A stretch of 64,000 nt of DNA from Franzmannia qiaohouensis (GTDB lineage: Bacteria > Pseudomonadota > Gammaproteobacteria > Pseudomonadales > Halomonadaceae). Shown here piece by piece: positions 55,931 to 64,000 of this stretch. Made by a program: the position numbers and the translations under genes. The DNA is taken from positions 77,015 to 141,014 of the forward strand of contig NZ_JARWAM010000012.1 in NCBI RefSeq assembly GCF_031451695.1, in the 5' to 3' direction. Within the stretch, counting starts at the first letter, position 1. Every line of letters begins with the position of its first letter. The notes under the pieces are model-generated. The model was not told the origin of the DNA. It saw nothing but the letters and a program-made list of their open reading frames with translations, and did not search any database.

Positions 55931-56908
55931 ATGAGCTGGCTAGACAAGATCGTGCCCTCGATGGGCCGTATCCAGCGCAAGGACCGACGCGCCAGCGTGC
56001 CCGACGGGCTGTGGCGCAAGTGCCCCAAGTGCGAGGCAGTGCTCTATCTGCCCGAACTCGAGAAACACCACAACGTCTGCCCCAAGTGTGACCATCACCT
56101 GAGGCTGACCGCCCGCAAGCGCCTTGACTGGTTCCTCGACAAGGAGGGCCGCGAAGAGGTTGCCGCCGACCTGATACCGGTGGATCGCCTCAAGTTTCGC
56201 GACTCCAAGAAGTACAAGGACCGCCTCGCGGCGGCCCAGAAGAGCACCGACGAGAACGATGCGCTGATCGCCATGCGCGGCACCCTCGACGGCATGCCGA
56301 TCGTCGTGGTGTCGTTCGAGTTCACCTTCATGGGTGGCTCGATGGGCGCCATCGTCGGCGAAAAGTTCGTGCGTGCGGCGACCGTCGCGCTGGAGGAGGG
56401 CATCCCGCTGGTGTGCTTCTCGGCATCCGGCGGCGCACGCATGCAGGAGGCGCTGTTCTCGCTGATGCAGATGGCCAAGACCTCGGCGGCGCTGGAGAAG
56501 CTAAAGCAGGCCGGTATCCCTTATATCTCGGTGCTGACCGATCCGGTCTACGGCGGCGTCTCGGCGTCGCTGGCGATGCTCGGCGACCTCAATGTCGCCG
56601 AACCCAACGCGTTGATCGGTTTCGCCGGGCCGCGGGTCATCGAGCAGACCGTGCGTGAGAAGCTCCCGGAAGGCTTCCAGCGCAGCGAATTCCTGCTCGA
56701 GCACGGCGCCGTGGACATGATCGTCCACCGCAGCGAGATGCGCGACCGCCTGGGGGCGGTGCTGCGCAAGCTGACCCATCTGCCTGTCAGCGGCATGCCC
56801 GAGGAGTCCGAGCCTGATCTGGTAGACGTCGCCGAGCAGCCGCCCGAAGCCGAGGTCGACGAGCCGCTCGAGCAGCCCGTCGAGGATGACGGCCAGGAGC
56901 CGCGTTGA
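55931..56908 (+). CDS. accD: Acetyl-CoA carboxylase carboxyltransferase subunit beta
   Basis: A 325-residue enzyme of fatty-acid synthesis. An N-terminal zinc ribbon (KCPKCEAVLYLPELEKHHNVCPKC) precedes the crotonase-like domain with GGSMGAIVGEKFVRAA and FSASGGARMQEALFSLMQMAK. The last 40 residues are an acidic tail (Glu, Asp, Pro) longer than in E. coli, as often found in halophiles. The stop is 11 bp before the folC ATG. Confidence 0.96.
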   Translation: MSWLDKIVPSMGRIQRKDRRASVPDGLWRKCPKCEAVLYLPELEKHHNVCPKCDHHLRLTARKRLDWFLDKEGREEVAADLIPVDRLKFRDSKKYKDRLAAAQKSTDENDALIAMRGTLDGMPIVVVSFEFTFMGGSMGAIVGEKFVRAATVALEEGIPLVCFSASGGARMQEALFSLMQMAKTSAALEKLKQAGIPYISVLTDPVYGGVSASLAMLGDLNVAEPNALIGFAGPRVIEQTVREKLPEGFQRSEFLLEHGAVDMIVHRSEMRDRLGAVLRKLTHLPVSGMPEESEPDLVDVAEQPPEAEVDEPLEQPVEDDGQEPR

Positions 56909-56919
56909 CGGAGCGCCCC

Positions 56920-58317
56920 ATGAGTTCGCCGGATAGCACCGCACTGCCCACCGATCTGGCGGGCTGGCTGGCGCGCCTCGAGCAGCAGCACCCGGTCAGC
57001 ATCGAGCTCGGGCTCGAGCGCGTGGCCGCGGTGGCCGAACGCATGGGGCTGCTGGATGCTCCTATCGCCGCGCGGCTGATCAGCGTTGCCGGTACCAATG
57101 GCAAGGGCTCCACGGTGGCCATGCTCGAGGCGCTGGCCCGCGCCCACGGGCTGACCACTGCCACCTACACTTCGCCGCATCTGCTGCGCTACAACGAACG
57201 CCTGCGCCTCGACGGCGTCGAGGCCGACGACGACACCCTGATCGCCGGTTTCCATGCCGTCGAGACGGCGCGTCTGGGCGGCGAGCCGATCAGCCTGACC
57301 TACTTCGAAGCCGGTACCTTGGCTGCGCTGCACAGCATCGCGCAGCACGCTCCACAGCTGGCGATTCTCGAGGTCGGCCTGGGCGGACGCCTGGACGCGG
57401 TCAATATCCTGGATGCGGATGTCGCGATGGTGACCACCGTGGCCCAGGACCATGCCGCCTTCCTGGGCACCGATATCGAGCAGATCGGCCGCGAGAAGGC
57501 CGGCATCATGCGCACCGGACGCCCCGCGGTGCTGGGCAGCACGACGCTGCCGGCCAGCGTGCGCCAGCACGCCGAGTCCCTCGGCGCGCCGCTGTTCGCG
57601 CTGGGCGAGCAGGTAACCCGCAGCGAGCCAGATGCCAACGGCGAGTGGCAGTGGCGCGGCTCGATAGCAGCCCATACAGCGGACAATCCGCCGAGACTTG
57701 ACCACTTGCCCGACCCAGGCCTGCCGCTGGACAATGCTGCCAGTGCGCTTCAGGCGCTGGCGCTGGCAGGCATCGCGCTCGATGCCGAGCGCTGCCGCCA
57801 GGGGTTGGCCGAGGTGCAGCTGGCCGGGCGCATGCAGTGGCTCGGTAACTGGTGCCTGGATGTGGCGCATAACCCGCATGCGGCCCATTATGTGGCCAGG
57901 CGGCTCGACGCCCGCGGCTGCGCCGGCACTCGCTATGCGCTGTTCGGTATGCTTGCCGACAAGGACGCCAGCGGTGTGGTCGTGGAACTGGCAGGGCAGG
58001 TCGACGCCTGGGTCACGGTGAGCCTCGAGGGTGAACGGGCGCGCAGTGCCGCGGCGCTGGCCGAGACCCTCACCGCCTCCGGCCAACCGCTTGCGCACTG
58101 CGCCGACAGCGTTGCCGCTGGCGTGGCCTGGCTCAATGAGCACCTCGGCGGCGACGACCAGGTGCTGGTGTGTGGCTCGTTCTTTACCGTGGCCGAGGCG
58201 CTGGGTGAGTGGCAGGCCGGGCGCCTCATCGAATCGCCTGTGGTCGCCCAGCCGTCTGTGGCCCAACCGTCTGTGGCAGAGGACGCCAGCACCAGGGATA
58301 AGGAGGGATCAGCATGA
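56920..58317 (+). CDS. folC: Folylpolyglutamate/dihydrofolate synthase
   Basis: A Mur-ligase-family enzyme of 465 residues that adds glutamate to dihydropteroate and folates. ISVAGTNGKGSTVAMLEAL is the P-loop, ATYTSPHLLRYNERLRLDG the folate loop, and LDVAHNPHAAHYVARRL the C-terminal ATP site. I prefer the ATG at 56920 (GGAG upstream); a TTG at 56905 overlapping the accD stop, with AGGAG before it, is an alternative. The C-terminus has a short repeat, VAQPSVAQPSVA. Confidence 0.94.
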   Translation: MSSPDSTALPTDLAGWLARLEQQHPVSIELGLERVAAVAERMGLLDAPIAARLISVAGTNGKGSTVAMLEALARAHGLTTATYTSPHLLRYNERLRLDGVEADDDTLIAGFHAVETARLGGEPISLTYFEAGTLAALHSIAQHAPQLAILEVGLGGRLDAVNILDADVAMVTTVAQDHAAFLGTDIEQIGREKAGIMRTGRPAVLGSTTLPASVRQHAESLGAPLFALGEQVTRSEPDANGEWQWRGSIAAHTADNPPRLDHLPDPGLPLDNAASALQALALAGIALDAERCRQGLAEVQLAGRMQWLGNWCLDVAHNPHAAHYVARRLDARGCAGTRYALFGMLADKDASGVVVELAGQVDAWVTVSLEGERARSAAALAETLTASGQPLAHCADSVAAGVAWLNEHLGGDDQVLVCGSFFTVAEALGEWQAGRLIESPVVAQPSVAQPSVAEDASTRDKEGSA

Positions 58318-58991
58318 AATACGGCATGCGTGAACGCATCAGCGGGGCGGTGATCATCGTCGCCCTGGGGGTGATCTTCGTGCCGATGCTGTTCGATGCG
58401 CCGACGACCCGCGAGGAGCGTCCGGCGCCTGTATTGACCATCGAGCAGCCCATCGACGTGCAGCGCACCCCGGTCGACGAGCCGACGCCGCCGGCGAGTC
58501 TCTCCACGCGGCCCTCCGGCGAGATCGATGAGCCGCCGGAGGTCGACGTCGAGCAGGTGGTCGAGGCTACCGATCCGGTGACTCGTGACGAGCCCGGCGA
58601 TCTCGACGAGGCGACCCCGGCCGAGCCAGAGGCCAGCGACCCGATCGCCGAACTGGCCGAGGCCGCCCAGGCCCCCAGCGAGCCGGAGCCAGAGCCAGCG
58701 ACAGATACCGAGCCCGAGGCACAGGCGGAGCAGTCGCCGCCTACCGCCGCCACCCAGGGCGGCGAGTGGGCAGTGCAGGTGGGCAGCTTCGGCGAGGCCG
58801 GCAACGCCGAGCGCCTCGAGGCACAGCTCAATGAGCAGGGCTTCAGCGCCTATCGCCGCGCCCGCGACAACAACATGACCAGCGTATACGTGGGCCCCTT
58901 CGCCAGCTCCAGTGACGGCGAGCAGGCGCGCACCGAGCTACAGGAGCGCGCCAATATCCAGGGGCTGCTGATCCGGGTGCGGGAGGATTGA
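58314..58991 (+). CDS. dedD: DedD-like SPOR-domain protein
   Basis: A 225-residue membrane-anchored division protein. One membrane helix near residues 10-28 (GAVIIVALGVIFVPMLF) is followed by a long Pro/Glu linker and a C-terminal SPOR domain (EWAVQVGSFGEAGNAERL ... YVGPFASSSDGEQARTEL), which binds denuded glycan strands at the septum. It overlaps folC by 4 bp and cvpA by 4 bp, the same order as in E. coli and Pseudomonas. Confidence 0.92.
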   Translation: MKYGMRERISGAVIIVALGVIFVPMLFDAPTTREERPAPVLTIEQPIDVQRTPVDEPTPPASLSTRPSGEIDEPPEVDVEQVVEATDPVTRDEPGDLDEATPAEPEASDPIAELAEAAQAPSEPEPEPATDTEPEAQAEQSPPTAATQGGEWAVQVGSFGEAGNAERLEAQLNEQGFSAYRRARDNNMTSVYVGPFASSSDGEQARTELQERANIQGLLIRVRED

Positions 58992-59593
58992 TGAGTCTCA
59001 CCTGGCTGGACATGGTGTTCCTGGCGGTACTGGCGATTTCAATGATGGCCGGCTTCATGCGCGGCCTGATCCGCGAGGGTCTGGGCCTGGCGGCCTGGAT
59101 CATCGCGCTGATCGCCGCGCGGATGTTCGCCGAGCCGGTGGCCGATATGCTCAGCGGGCTGATCGACAACGCCGACGGCCGGCTGGTGTTATCGTTCATC
59201 CTGGTGATCTTCGTGGTGATCATGATCTGCGGGCTGGTGATCCGCGCCGTGCATGCCGCGGTGGAGTGGGTCGGCATGGGCTTCTTCAACCGCGTGGCGG
59301 GGGCCGGCTTCGGCGTGCTGCGCGGCGCGGCGATCCTGGTGCTGGTCACGGTGCTGATCTCGCTGACCCCGCTGTCGCAGCTCGAGGCGTGGCGCGATGC
59401 CGAGCTGCGGCCCACCTTCGAGGAGCTGCGCAGCTGGGTGATCAGCCAGGTCGAGGCCTGGGAGCAGCGCGATCCGGAGCGCACCGAGGCGTGGCGCAAT
59501 ATCTCGCTACCCGGCTTCGGTGATGGCAATGACCAGGACGACATGCTCGACGAACCCGGCGGGCAAGAAGGCGAGGCACCGGTCGTCCGATAG
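58988..59593 (+). CDS. cvpA: CvpA family membrane protein
   Basis: A 201-residue inner-membrane protein with four hydrophobic segments (WLDMVFLAVLAISMMAGFMRG, GLAAWIIALIAARMF, VLSFILVIFVVIMICGLVI and LRGAAILVLVTVLISL). CvpA homologues are needed for colicin V production and, in several bacteria, for bile or envelope stress tolerance. It is 86 bp before purF, the conserved position for this gene. Confidence 0.93.
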   Translation: MMSLTWLDMVFLAVLAISMMAGFMRGLIREGLGLAAWIIALIAARMFAEPVADMLSGLIDNADGRLVLSFILVIFVVIMICGLVIRAVHAAVEWVGMGFFNRVAGAGFGVLRGAAILVLVTVLISLTPLSQLEAWRDAELRPTFEELRSWVISQVEAWEQRDPERTEAWRNISLPGFGDGNDQDDMLDEPGGQEGEAPVVR

Positions 59594-59679
59594 CAGGGCA
59601 CCGGCCGCCCAGTAGCGCTCTAATATCCTACAAGGCTGGCCATGCCGGCCATAAGCAACAGTGCAGCGAGGAAAGTGGA

Positions 59680-61200
59680 ATGTGCGGTATCGTGGGCCTG
59701 ATGGCCAACCAGGCGGTCAACCAGGGCATCTATGATGCGCTGACAGTCCTTCAGCACCGTGGCCAGGATGCCGCCGGGATGATGACATGGCATGAAGACC
59801 GCTTCCTGCTGCGCAAGAGCAATGGACTGGTGCGCGACGTCTTCCATACCCGCCACATGGCGCGTCTCAAGGGCAACCTGGGCATCGGCCACGTGCGCTA
59901 CCCCACCGCCGGTTCGTCCAGCGAGGCGGAGTCGCAGCCGTTCTACGTCAACTCGCCCTACGGCATCTCGCTGGCTCACAACGGCAACCTGACCAACTCG
60001 GATCAGCTCAAGCAGGAGCTGTTCTCCACCGATCTGCGTCACATCAACACCAGCTCCGACTCCGAGGTGCTGCTCAACGTCTTCGCCCACGAGCTGGGCA
60101 AGCAGGGCCACCACCTCGAGCCCGAGGACATCTTCGACGCCGTGCGCCGCGTGCACCGCCGCTGCAAGGGTGGCTACGCCGCGGTGGCGATCATCAACGG
60201 TTTCGGCATGGTCGCCTTCCGTGACCCCCAGGGCATCCGCCCGGTGGTGTTCGGCACCCGCGACGAGGGCGGCCACCAGGATGTGATGATCGCCTCCGAG
60301 TCGGTGGCACTTGACGTCGGCGGCTTCGAGCTGCACCGCGACCTGGCCCCCGGCGAAGCGATCTTCGTCGACATGCGCGGCAACATCCACACCCAGCAGT
60401 GTGCCGACAAGCCGATCCTCGCGCCGTGCATCTTCGAGCACGTCTATCTGGCGCGGCCCGACTCGATCCTCGACGGTGCCTACGTCTACGGCACGCGCAT
60501 GCAGATGGGCCGCAAGCTCGGCGACCGCATCCAGCACGAGTGGCCCGAGCACGACATCGACGTGGTGATCCCGATCCCCGATACCTCGCGCACCTCGGCG
60601 CTGGAGCTCGCCCAGCATCTCGGCGTCACCTACCGCGAAGGCTTCATGAAGAACCGCTACATAGGCCGTACCTTCATCATGCCGGGGCAGACCCAGCGCA
60701 AGAAATCGGTGCGCCAGAAGCTCAACGCCATCGACATCGAGTTCAAGGGCAAGAACGTGCTGCTGGTCGACGACTCCATCGTACGTGGCACCACCTGCAA
60801 GCAGATTATCCAGATGGCCCGCGAGGCCGGCGCCAGCAAGGTCTATTTTGCCTCCGCCGCGCCGCCGGTGCGCTACCCTAACGTCTATGGCATCGACATG
60901 CCGGCGGCCAACGAGCTGATCGCCCACGGCCGCAGCGAGGCCGAGGTCGGCGAGCTGATCGGCGCCGACCGCATCTTCTACCAGGACCTCGACGACCTGC
61001 GCGACGCCTGCCGCGAGGTCAACCCGGCCCTCGAGCAGTTCGACTGCTCGGTATTCGACGGCCAGTACATCACCGGCGATATCGACGACGCTTACCTGGC
61101 CCGACTCGAGGCCTCGCGCAACGATAGCGCCAAGGTCCAGAACGTCAGCGACCACGCCCTGGTCGGCATGCACAATCAGGATGACCTCGATGACGACTGA
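59680..61200 (+). CDS. purF: Amidophosphoribosyltransferase
   Basis: The first committed enzyme of purine synthesis, 506 residues. Catalytic Cys2 (MCGIVGLMANQ) starts an N-terminal glutaminase domain with YPTAGSSSEAESQPFYV. The C-terminal phosphoribosyltransferase domain has VVIPIPDTSRTSALELA and VLLVDDSIVRGTTCKQI. Its last 11-20 bases overlap the start of metZ. Confidence 0.97.
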   Translation: MCGIVGLMANQAVNQGIYDALTVLQHRGQDAAGMMTWHEDRFLLRKSNGLVRDVFHTRHMARLKGNLGIGHVRYPTAGSSSEAESQPFYVNSPYGISLAHNGNLTNSDQLKQELFSTDLRHINTSSDSEVLLNVFAHELGKQGHHLEPEDIFDAVRRVHRRCKGGYAAVAIINGFGMVAFRDPQGIRPVVFGTRDEGGHQDVMIASESVALDVGGFELHRDLAPGEAIFVDMRGNIHTQQCADKPILAPCIFEHVYLARPDSILDGAYVYGTRMQMGRKLGDRIQHEWPEHDIDVVIPIPDTSRTSALELAQHLGVTYREGFMKNRYIGRTFIMPGQTQRKKSVRQKLNAIDIEFKGKNVLLVDDSIVRGTTCKQIIQMAREAGASKVYFASAAPPVRYPNVYGIDMPAANELIAHGRSEAEVGELIGADRIFYQDLDDLRDACREVNPALEQFDCSVFDGQYITGDIDDAYLARLEASRNDSAKVQNVSDHALVGMHNQDDLDDD

Positions 61201-62401
61201 CAACTCCAACCAGCGCGACTGGGCGCTGGCCACCCAGGCGATCCGTGCCGGCCACGCTCGTACCCACGAACAGGAGCACGGCGAGCCGATCTTCCCGACC
61301 TCCAGCTTCGTCTACGGCAGCGCCGCCGAGGCCGCGCGCAAGTTCGGCGGCGAAGAGCCGGGCAATATCTACTCGCGCTTCACCAACCCCACGGTGCGCA
61401 ACTTCGAGCAGCGCCTGGCGGTGATGGAAGGCGGCGAGCGCTGCGTGGCCACCAGCTCCGGCATGTCGGCGATCCTCTCCACCGCCCTGGCGCTGCTCCA
61501 GGCCGGCGATGAGATCGTCGCCTCGCGCTCGCTGTTCGGCTCCACCGTCAGCCTGTTCGACAAGTACCTCGGCAAGTTCGGCATCGTCACTCGCTACGTC
61601 GAACTCTCCGACCTCGAGGCCTGGGAGGCGGCAATCACCCCGGCGACCCGGCTGCTGTTCGCCGAGACGCCGTCGAATCCGCTCTCCGAGGTGGTCGACA
61701 TCCAGGCGCTGGCCGAGATCGCTCACCGCCACGATGCGCTGCTGGCCATCGACAACTGCTTTTTGACCCCGGCGCTGCAGAAGCCCATCGAGCTGGGCGC
61801 CGACCTGGTCATCCACTCCGCTACCAAGTACCTCGACGGCCAGGGCCGCGCCATCGGCGGGGCGGTGGTGGGTCGTGACAAGGAGCTCGAGGAGCTGTTC
61901 GGCGTGGTGCGCACCTGCGGGCCCTGCATGAGCCCGTTCAACGCATGGATCTTCCTCAAGGGCCTCGAGACCCTCAACCTGCGCATGCGCGCCCACTGCG
62001 AGAACGCCATGGCCCTGGCGCGCTGGCTCGAGGCGCACCCGGCGGTGAGCCGCGTCTACTACAGCGGCCTCGAGAGCCATCCCCAGCACGTGCTGGCCAG
62101 CCGCCAGCAGCAGGGCTACGGCGCCGTGCTAGGCCTCGAGGTGGTCAACGGTCGCGGGCAGAGCGCCCGCGAGACCGCCTGGTCGGTGATCGACGCCACC
62201 CAGGTGATGTCGATCACCGGCAACCTGGGCGACGTCAAGACCACCATCACCCACCCCGGCACCACCACTCACGGCCGCCTCTCCGAGGAGCAGAAAGCCG
62301 CCGCCCGCATCAGCGACGGCCTGATCCGCATCGCCGTCGGCCTCGAAGACATCGACGACCTCAAGGCCGACCTCGCCCGCGGCCTCGACGCCCTGGTATA
62401 G
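61190..62401 (+). CDS. metZ: O-succinylhomoserine sulfhydrylase
   Basis: A 403-residue PLP enzyme that makes homocysteine from O-succinylhomoserine and sulfide. TRAIRAG-like TQAIRAGHARTHEQEHGEPIF opens the protein, TNPTVRNFEQRLAVMEGGE and FAETPSNPLSEVVDI follow, and the aldimine Lys is in VIHSATKYLDGQGRAIGG. The start may be ATG 61190 (MTTDNSN) or ATG 61181, both inside purF. The order purF-metZ is conserved in Pseudomonas. Confidence 0.93.
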   Translation: MTTDNSNQRDWALATQAIRAGHARTHEQEHGEPIFPTSSFVYGSAAEAARKFGGEEPGNIYSRFTNPTVRNFEQRLAVMEGGERCVATSSGMSAILSTALALLQAGDEIVASRSLFGSTVSLFDKYLGKFGIVTRYVELSDLEAWEAAITPATRLLFAETPSNPLSEVVDIQALAEIAHRHDALLAIDNCFLTPALQKPIELGADLVIHSATKYLDGQGRAIGGAVVGRDKELEELFGVVRTCGPCMSPFNAWIFLKGLETLNLRMRAHCENAMALARWLEAHPAVSRVYYSGLESHPQHVLASRQQQGYGAVLGLEVVNGRGQSARETAWSVIDATQVMSITGNLGDVKTTITHPGTTTHGRLSEEQKAAARISDGLIRIAVGLEDIDDLKADLARGLDALV

Positions 62402-62409
62402 TGGTTAGT

Positions 62410-62561
62410 GTGGGAGCGACTTCAGTCGCGATCATTGTGGGAGCGAATTTATTCGCGATGCAGCGCGCAGCGCTGCTGGGAACACCCAACCCCATCGCGA
62501 TTAAAATCGCTCCCACTTTTGCCTTGGCGTATCCCCCGGTAGGAGCGAATTCATTCGCGAT
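62410..62561. repeat. REP-like palindromes downstream of metZ
   Basis: Four copies of a GTGGGAGCGA...TCGCGAT palindrome: 62410-62432, 62436-62459, 62494-62516 (reverse orientation) and 62540-62561. They are short REP-type elements common in Pseudomonas and Halomonas. Paired opposite copies can form a large hairpin and may protect or stop the metZ mRNA. Confidence 0.8.
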
Positions 62562-62647
62562 GGCAGCGCGCAGCGCTGCTTGGGACATTGTCACTTGCCA
62601 GGCGCCGCGGTTGCTGCAAAGGTAAGTGAAACCGCTGCGGTACTCCC

Positions 62648-63670
62648 ATGAGCGAATCCGACCCTGATCCCTGCTTACGCCTGACCTTTCACGATGCGCT
62701 GATGGCGCATCCGCTGATCCGCGAGCTGTGGCATCACTTCCCCGAAAACATGTTCCTGGTGCGCGCCGAGCCTGACGGCCACTTCGTGGTCGAGGCCGCC
62801 AACCCTGCGCAGCACGCCACGATCGGGCGGGAGTGCATTGGCAAACCGATCGCCTCCTTCATGCCGGCGGCCACCGCCGAGGCCATCTATGCCCGCTACC
62901 GTGAGTGTGTGACCCGCGATGAACCCATTCGCTATGAGGAGCACGTCGCCTTCTTCGATGAGCAAGGCAACGAGCAGTTCGGCTATTGGTTGACGCTGAT
63001 CGTGCCGCTGCACAACGACGCTGAAGATTCACAGCGCGTTACCCATCTATTTGGGATTGCCCAGGATGTGACCGAGCTACGCAACGCCCGCGAAGCTCTG
63101 GAGCGCCAGAATCAGGTGCTCGAGGCGCGGGTGGAGGAGCGAACTGCGGCGCTGCAGCAGGCCAACCACGAGCTGAAGCTGCTCAATATCCAGCTTGAGG
63201 AGATGGCTACCCGCGATTTCCTTACCGGCTGCTACAATCGCCGGCATATCGAAACCCTCGGCCAGCGAGAAGTGGAGCGGGCGCGGCGCTACGTCTCCCC
63301 GCTCAGCGCGCTGATGCTGGATCTCGATGCCTTCAAGCACGTCAACGACACGCTCGGCCATGCCGCCGGTGACGCCGCCCTCAAGCGCGTTGCCGCCTGC
63401 CTGCAGCAGGCGCTGCGCGAGAGCGACCTGCTGGGGCGCTTCGGCGGCGATGAGTTTCTGATTCTGCTGCCCGAGATCGGCCGCGAGGACGCTACGGCCA
63501 CCGCCGCTCGGCTGCGCCAGCAGGTAGCCGAACTCGCCGGTGTCTCGATCAGCGTCGGGGTCGCCACCCTGCGCCATCAGGGCGACAGCCTGGAAAGCCT
63601 CGCCGGCCGCGCAGACCAGCGGCTGCTCGACGCCAAGCGCCAGCGCTACGGCCAACCCCATCGAGACTGA
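62648..63670 (+). CDS. PAS-GGDEF diguanylate cyclase
   Basis: A 340-residue soluble protein. Residues about 20-145 form a PAS/PAC sensor, a coiled coil (about 150-190: ALERQNQVLEARVEERTAALQQANHELK) links it to the GGDEF domain, whose active site GGDEF is at residues about 266-270. The product-inhibition site RxxD (RESD) lies exactly five residues ahead of it. It makes cyclic di-GMP, which could influence exopolysaccharide production. The PAS ligand is not evident. The last few codons (QPHRD and stop) are also the start of the tandem-repeat unit that follows. Confidence 0.93.
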   Translation: MSESDPDPCLRLTFHDALMAHPLIRELWHHFPENMFLVRAEPDGHFVVEAANPAQHATIGRECIGKPIASFMPAATAEAIYARYRECVTRDEPIRYEEHVAFFDEQGNEQFGYWLTLIVPLHNDAEDSQRVTHLFGIAQDVTELRNAREALERQNQVLEARVEERTAALQQANHELKLLNIQLEEMATRDFLTGCYNRRHIETLGQREVERARRYVSPLSALMLDLDAFKHVNDTLGHAAGDAALKRVAACLQQALRESDLLGRFGGDEFLILLPEIGREDATATAARLRQQVAELAGVSISVGVATLRHQGDSLESLAGRADQRLLDAKRQRYGQPHRD

Positions 63671-63920
63671 CGTCTCTCCTACATTGGCCTTGGCGCCATA
63701 CCCAGTGTGGGAGCGAATTTATTCGCGATTGCAGTGCGCAGCGCTGGCGGGCCAGATCAACCCCATCGAGACTGACGTCTCTTCTACATTTACCTTGGCG
63801 CCACACCCAGTGTGGGAGCGAATTCATTCGCGATGCAGCGCGTAGCGCTGGCGGGCCAGATCAACCCAATCGAGACTGACGTCTCTCCTACACTGGCCTT
63901 GGCGCCATACCCAGTGTGGG
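63653..63920. repeat. Tandem repeats of about 105 bp with REP-like palindromes
   Basis: Units begin with GAGACTGACGTCTCT at 63663, 63768 and 63872 (periods 105 and 104). Each full unit has a GTGGGAGCGAATT...CGCGAT palindrome (63707-63729 and 63812-63834). The third is cut after GTGGG at 63920. The first unit begins inside the diguanylate cyclase gene, at CAACCCCATCGAGACTGA. Confidence 0.85.
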
Positions 63921-64000
63921 AAATGGGATGGACCCGTCCCCCCTTGTGCCAAGATGAGTTTGCAACGCCATCTTGGGTGCATGGGGCACCACACGGCATC
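63921..64000. other. Unassigned window end; possible start of an insertion element
   Basis: Where the third repeat unit stops, the sequence turns to AAATGGGATGGACCCGTCCC and contains CCAAGATG...CATCTTGG. The abrupt junction could mark the end of an insertion sequence running out of the window, but too little is visible to say. Confidence 0.2.

Noticed and set aside
59620..61233. A 537-codon open frame opposite purF
   Set aside because: It is an antisense shadow of purF with no recognisable domain; purF is complete with all catalytic motifs.
63263..63300. Loss of function in the GGDEF protein
   Set aside because: Both the GGDEF active site and the RxxD inhibitory site are intact, so it is probably an active, product-inhibited cyclase.
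62410..63920. A CRISPR array
   Set aside because: The repeats are palindromic REP-like units in both orientations, with irregular spacing or long near-identical tandem units; there are no unique spacers and no cas genes.

Overview
The window reads as a chromosomal segment of a high-GC gammaproteobacterium, most likely a halomonad (Halomonas or a close relative). The right half carries the conserved order leuC-leuD-leuB-asd-fimV-truA-trpF-[island]-trpB-trpA-accD-folC-dedD-cvpA-purF-metZ in GC-rich, halomonad-like codon usage. The species assignment is an inference from gene order and composition; no rRNA is present.

Positions 1-21497 are an exopolysaccharide/O-antigen-type locus, all on the + strand with overlapping genes: nucleotide-sugar synthesis (rmlA, a DegT aminotransferase, galE, a TviB-like dehydrogenase), two tandem ATP-grasp ligases, an acetyltransferase, a flippase, a polymerase-like membrane protein, five glycosyltransferases, an initiating sugar-phosphate transferase, an aldolase and a hydroxyacid dehydrogenase. 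cysD and a fused cysNC sit inside it together with a sulfotransferase, which suggests that the polymer is sulfated. Genes 1-7549 and 10.4-15.5 kb are AT-rich; cysD-cysNC and 15.6 kb onward are GC-rich, so the locus is a mosaic.

Positions 21494-36409 are a lasso-type RiPP locus that begins inside the stop codon of the last polysaccharide gene. The + strand carries two paralogous HprK-like kinases flanking a Trp-rich precursor, then an ATP-grasp protein. The - strand carries a CobS-like AAA+ ATPase, a CobT-like VWA protein, a lasso cyclase, precursor A3, a hairpin, a PqqD-type RRE protein (B1), the leader peptidase (B2) and, further on, precursor A2. Divergent from these on the + strand are a nucleotidyltransferase-like protein, an ABC exporter and an O-antigen-ligase-like protein.

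Positions 36406-48373 are mostly housekeeping (zinc ribbon protein, membrane protein, LysR regulator, leuCDB, asd, fimV, truA, trpF). leuCDB is flanked by two copies of a structured repeat of about 105 bp. A second RiPP island (48437-53743) splits trpF from trpB. It contains precursor A4, a phosphoribosyltransferase-PqqD fusion, a second lasso cyclase, precursors A5 and A6 and a third HprK-like protein, but no leader peptidase. All six precursors share one leader signature, Y-x2-P-x4-[L/I/W]-G-x5-T, which points to a common recognition system across the two loci. Two of the six lack the usual ring-closing acid, so they may not become lassos.

The right end (53849-63670) is core metabolism plus a PAS-GGDEF diguanylate cyclase, followed by REP-like palindromes and 105-bp tandem repeats.
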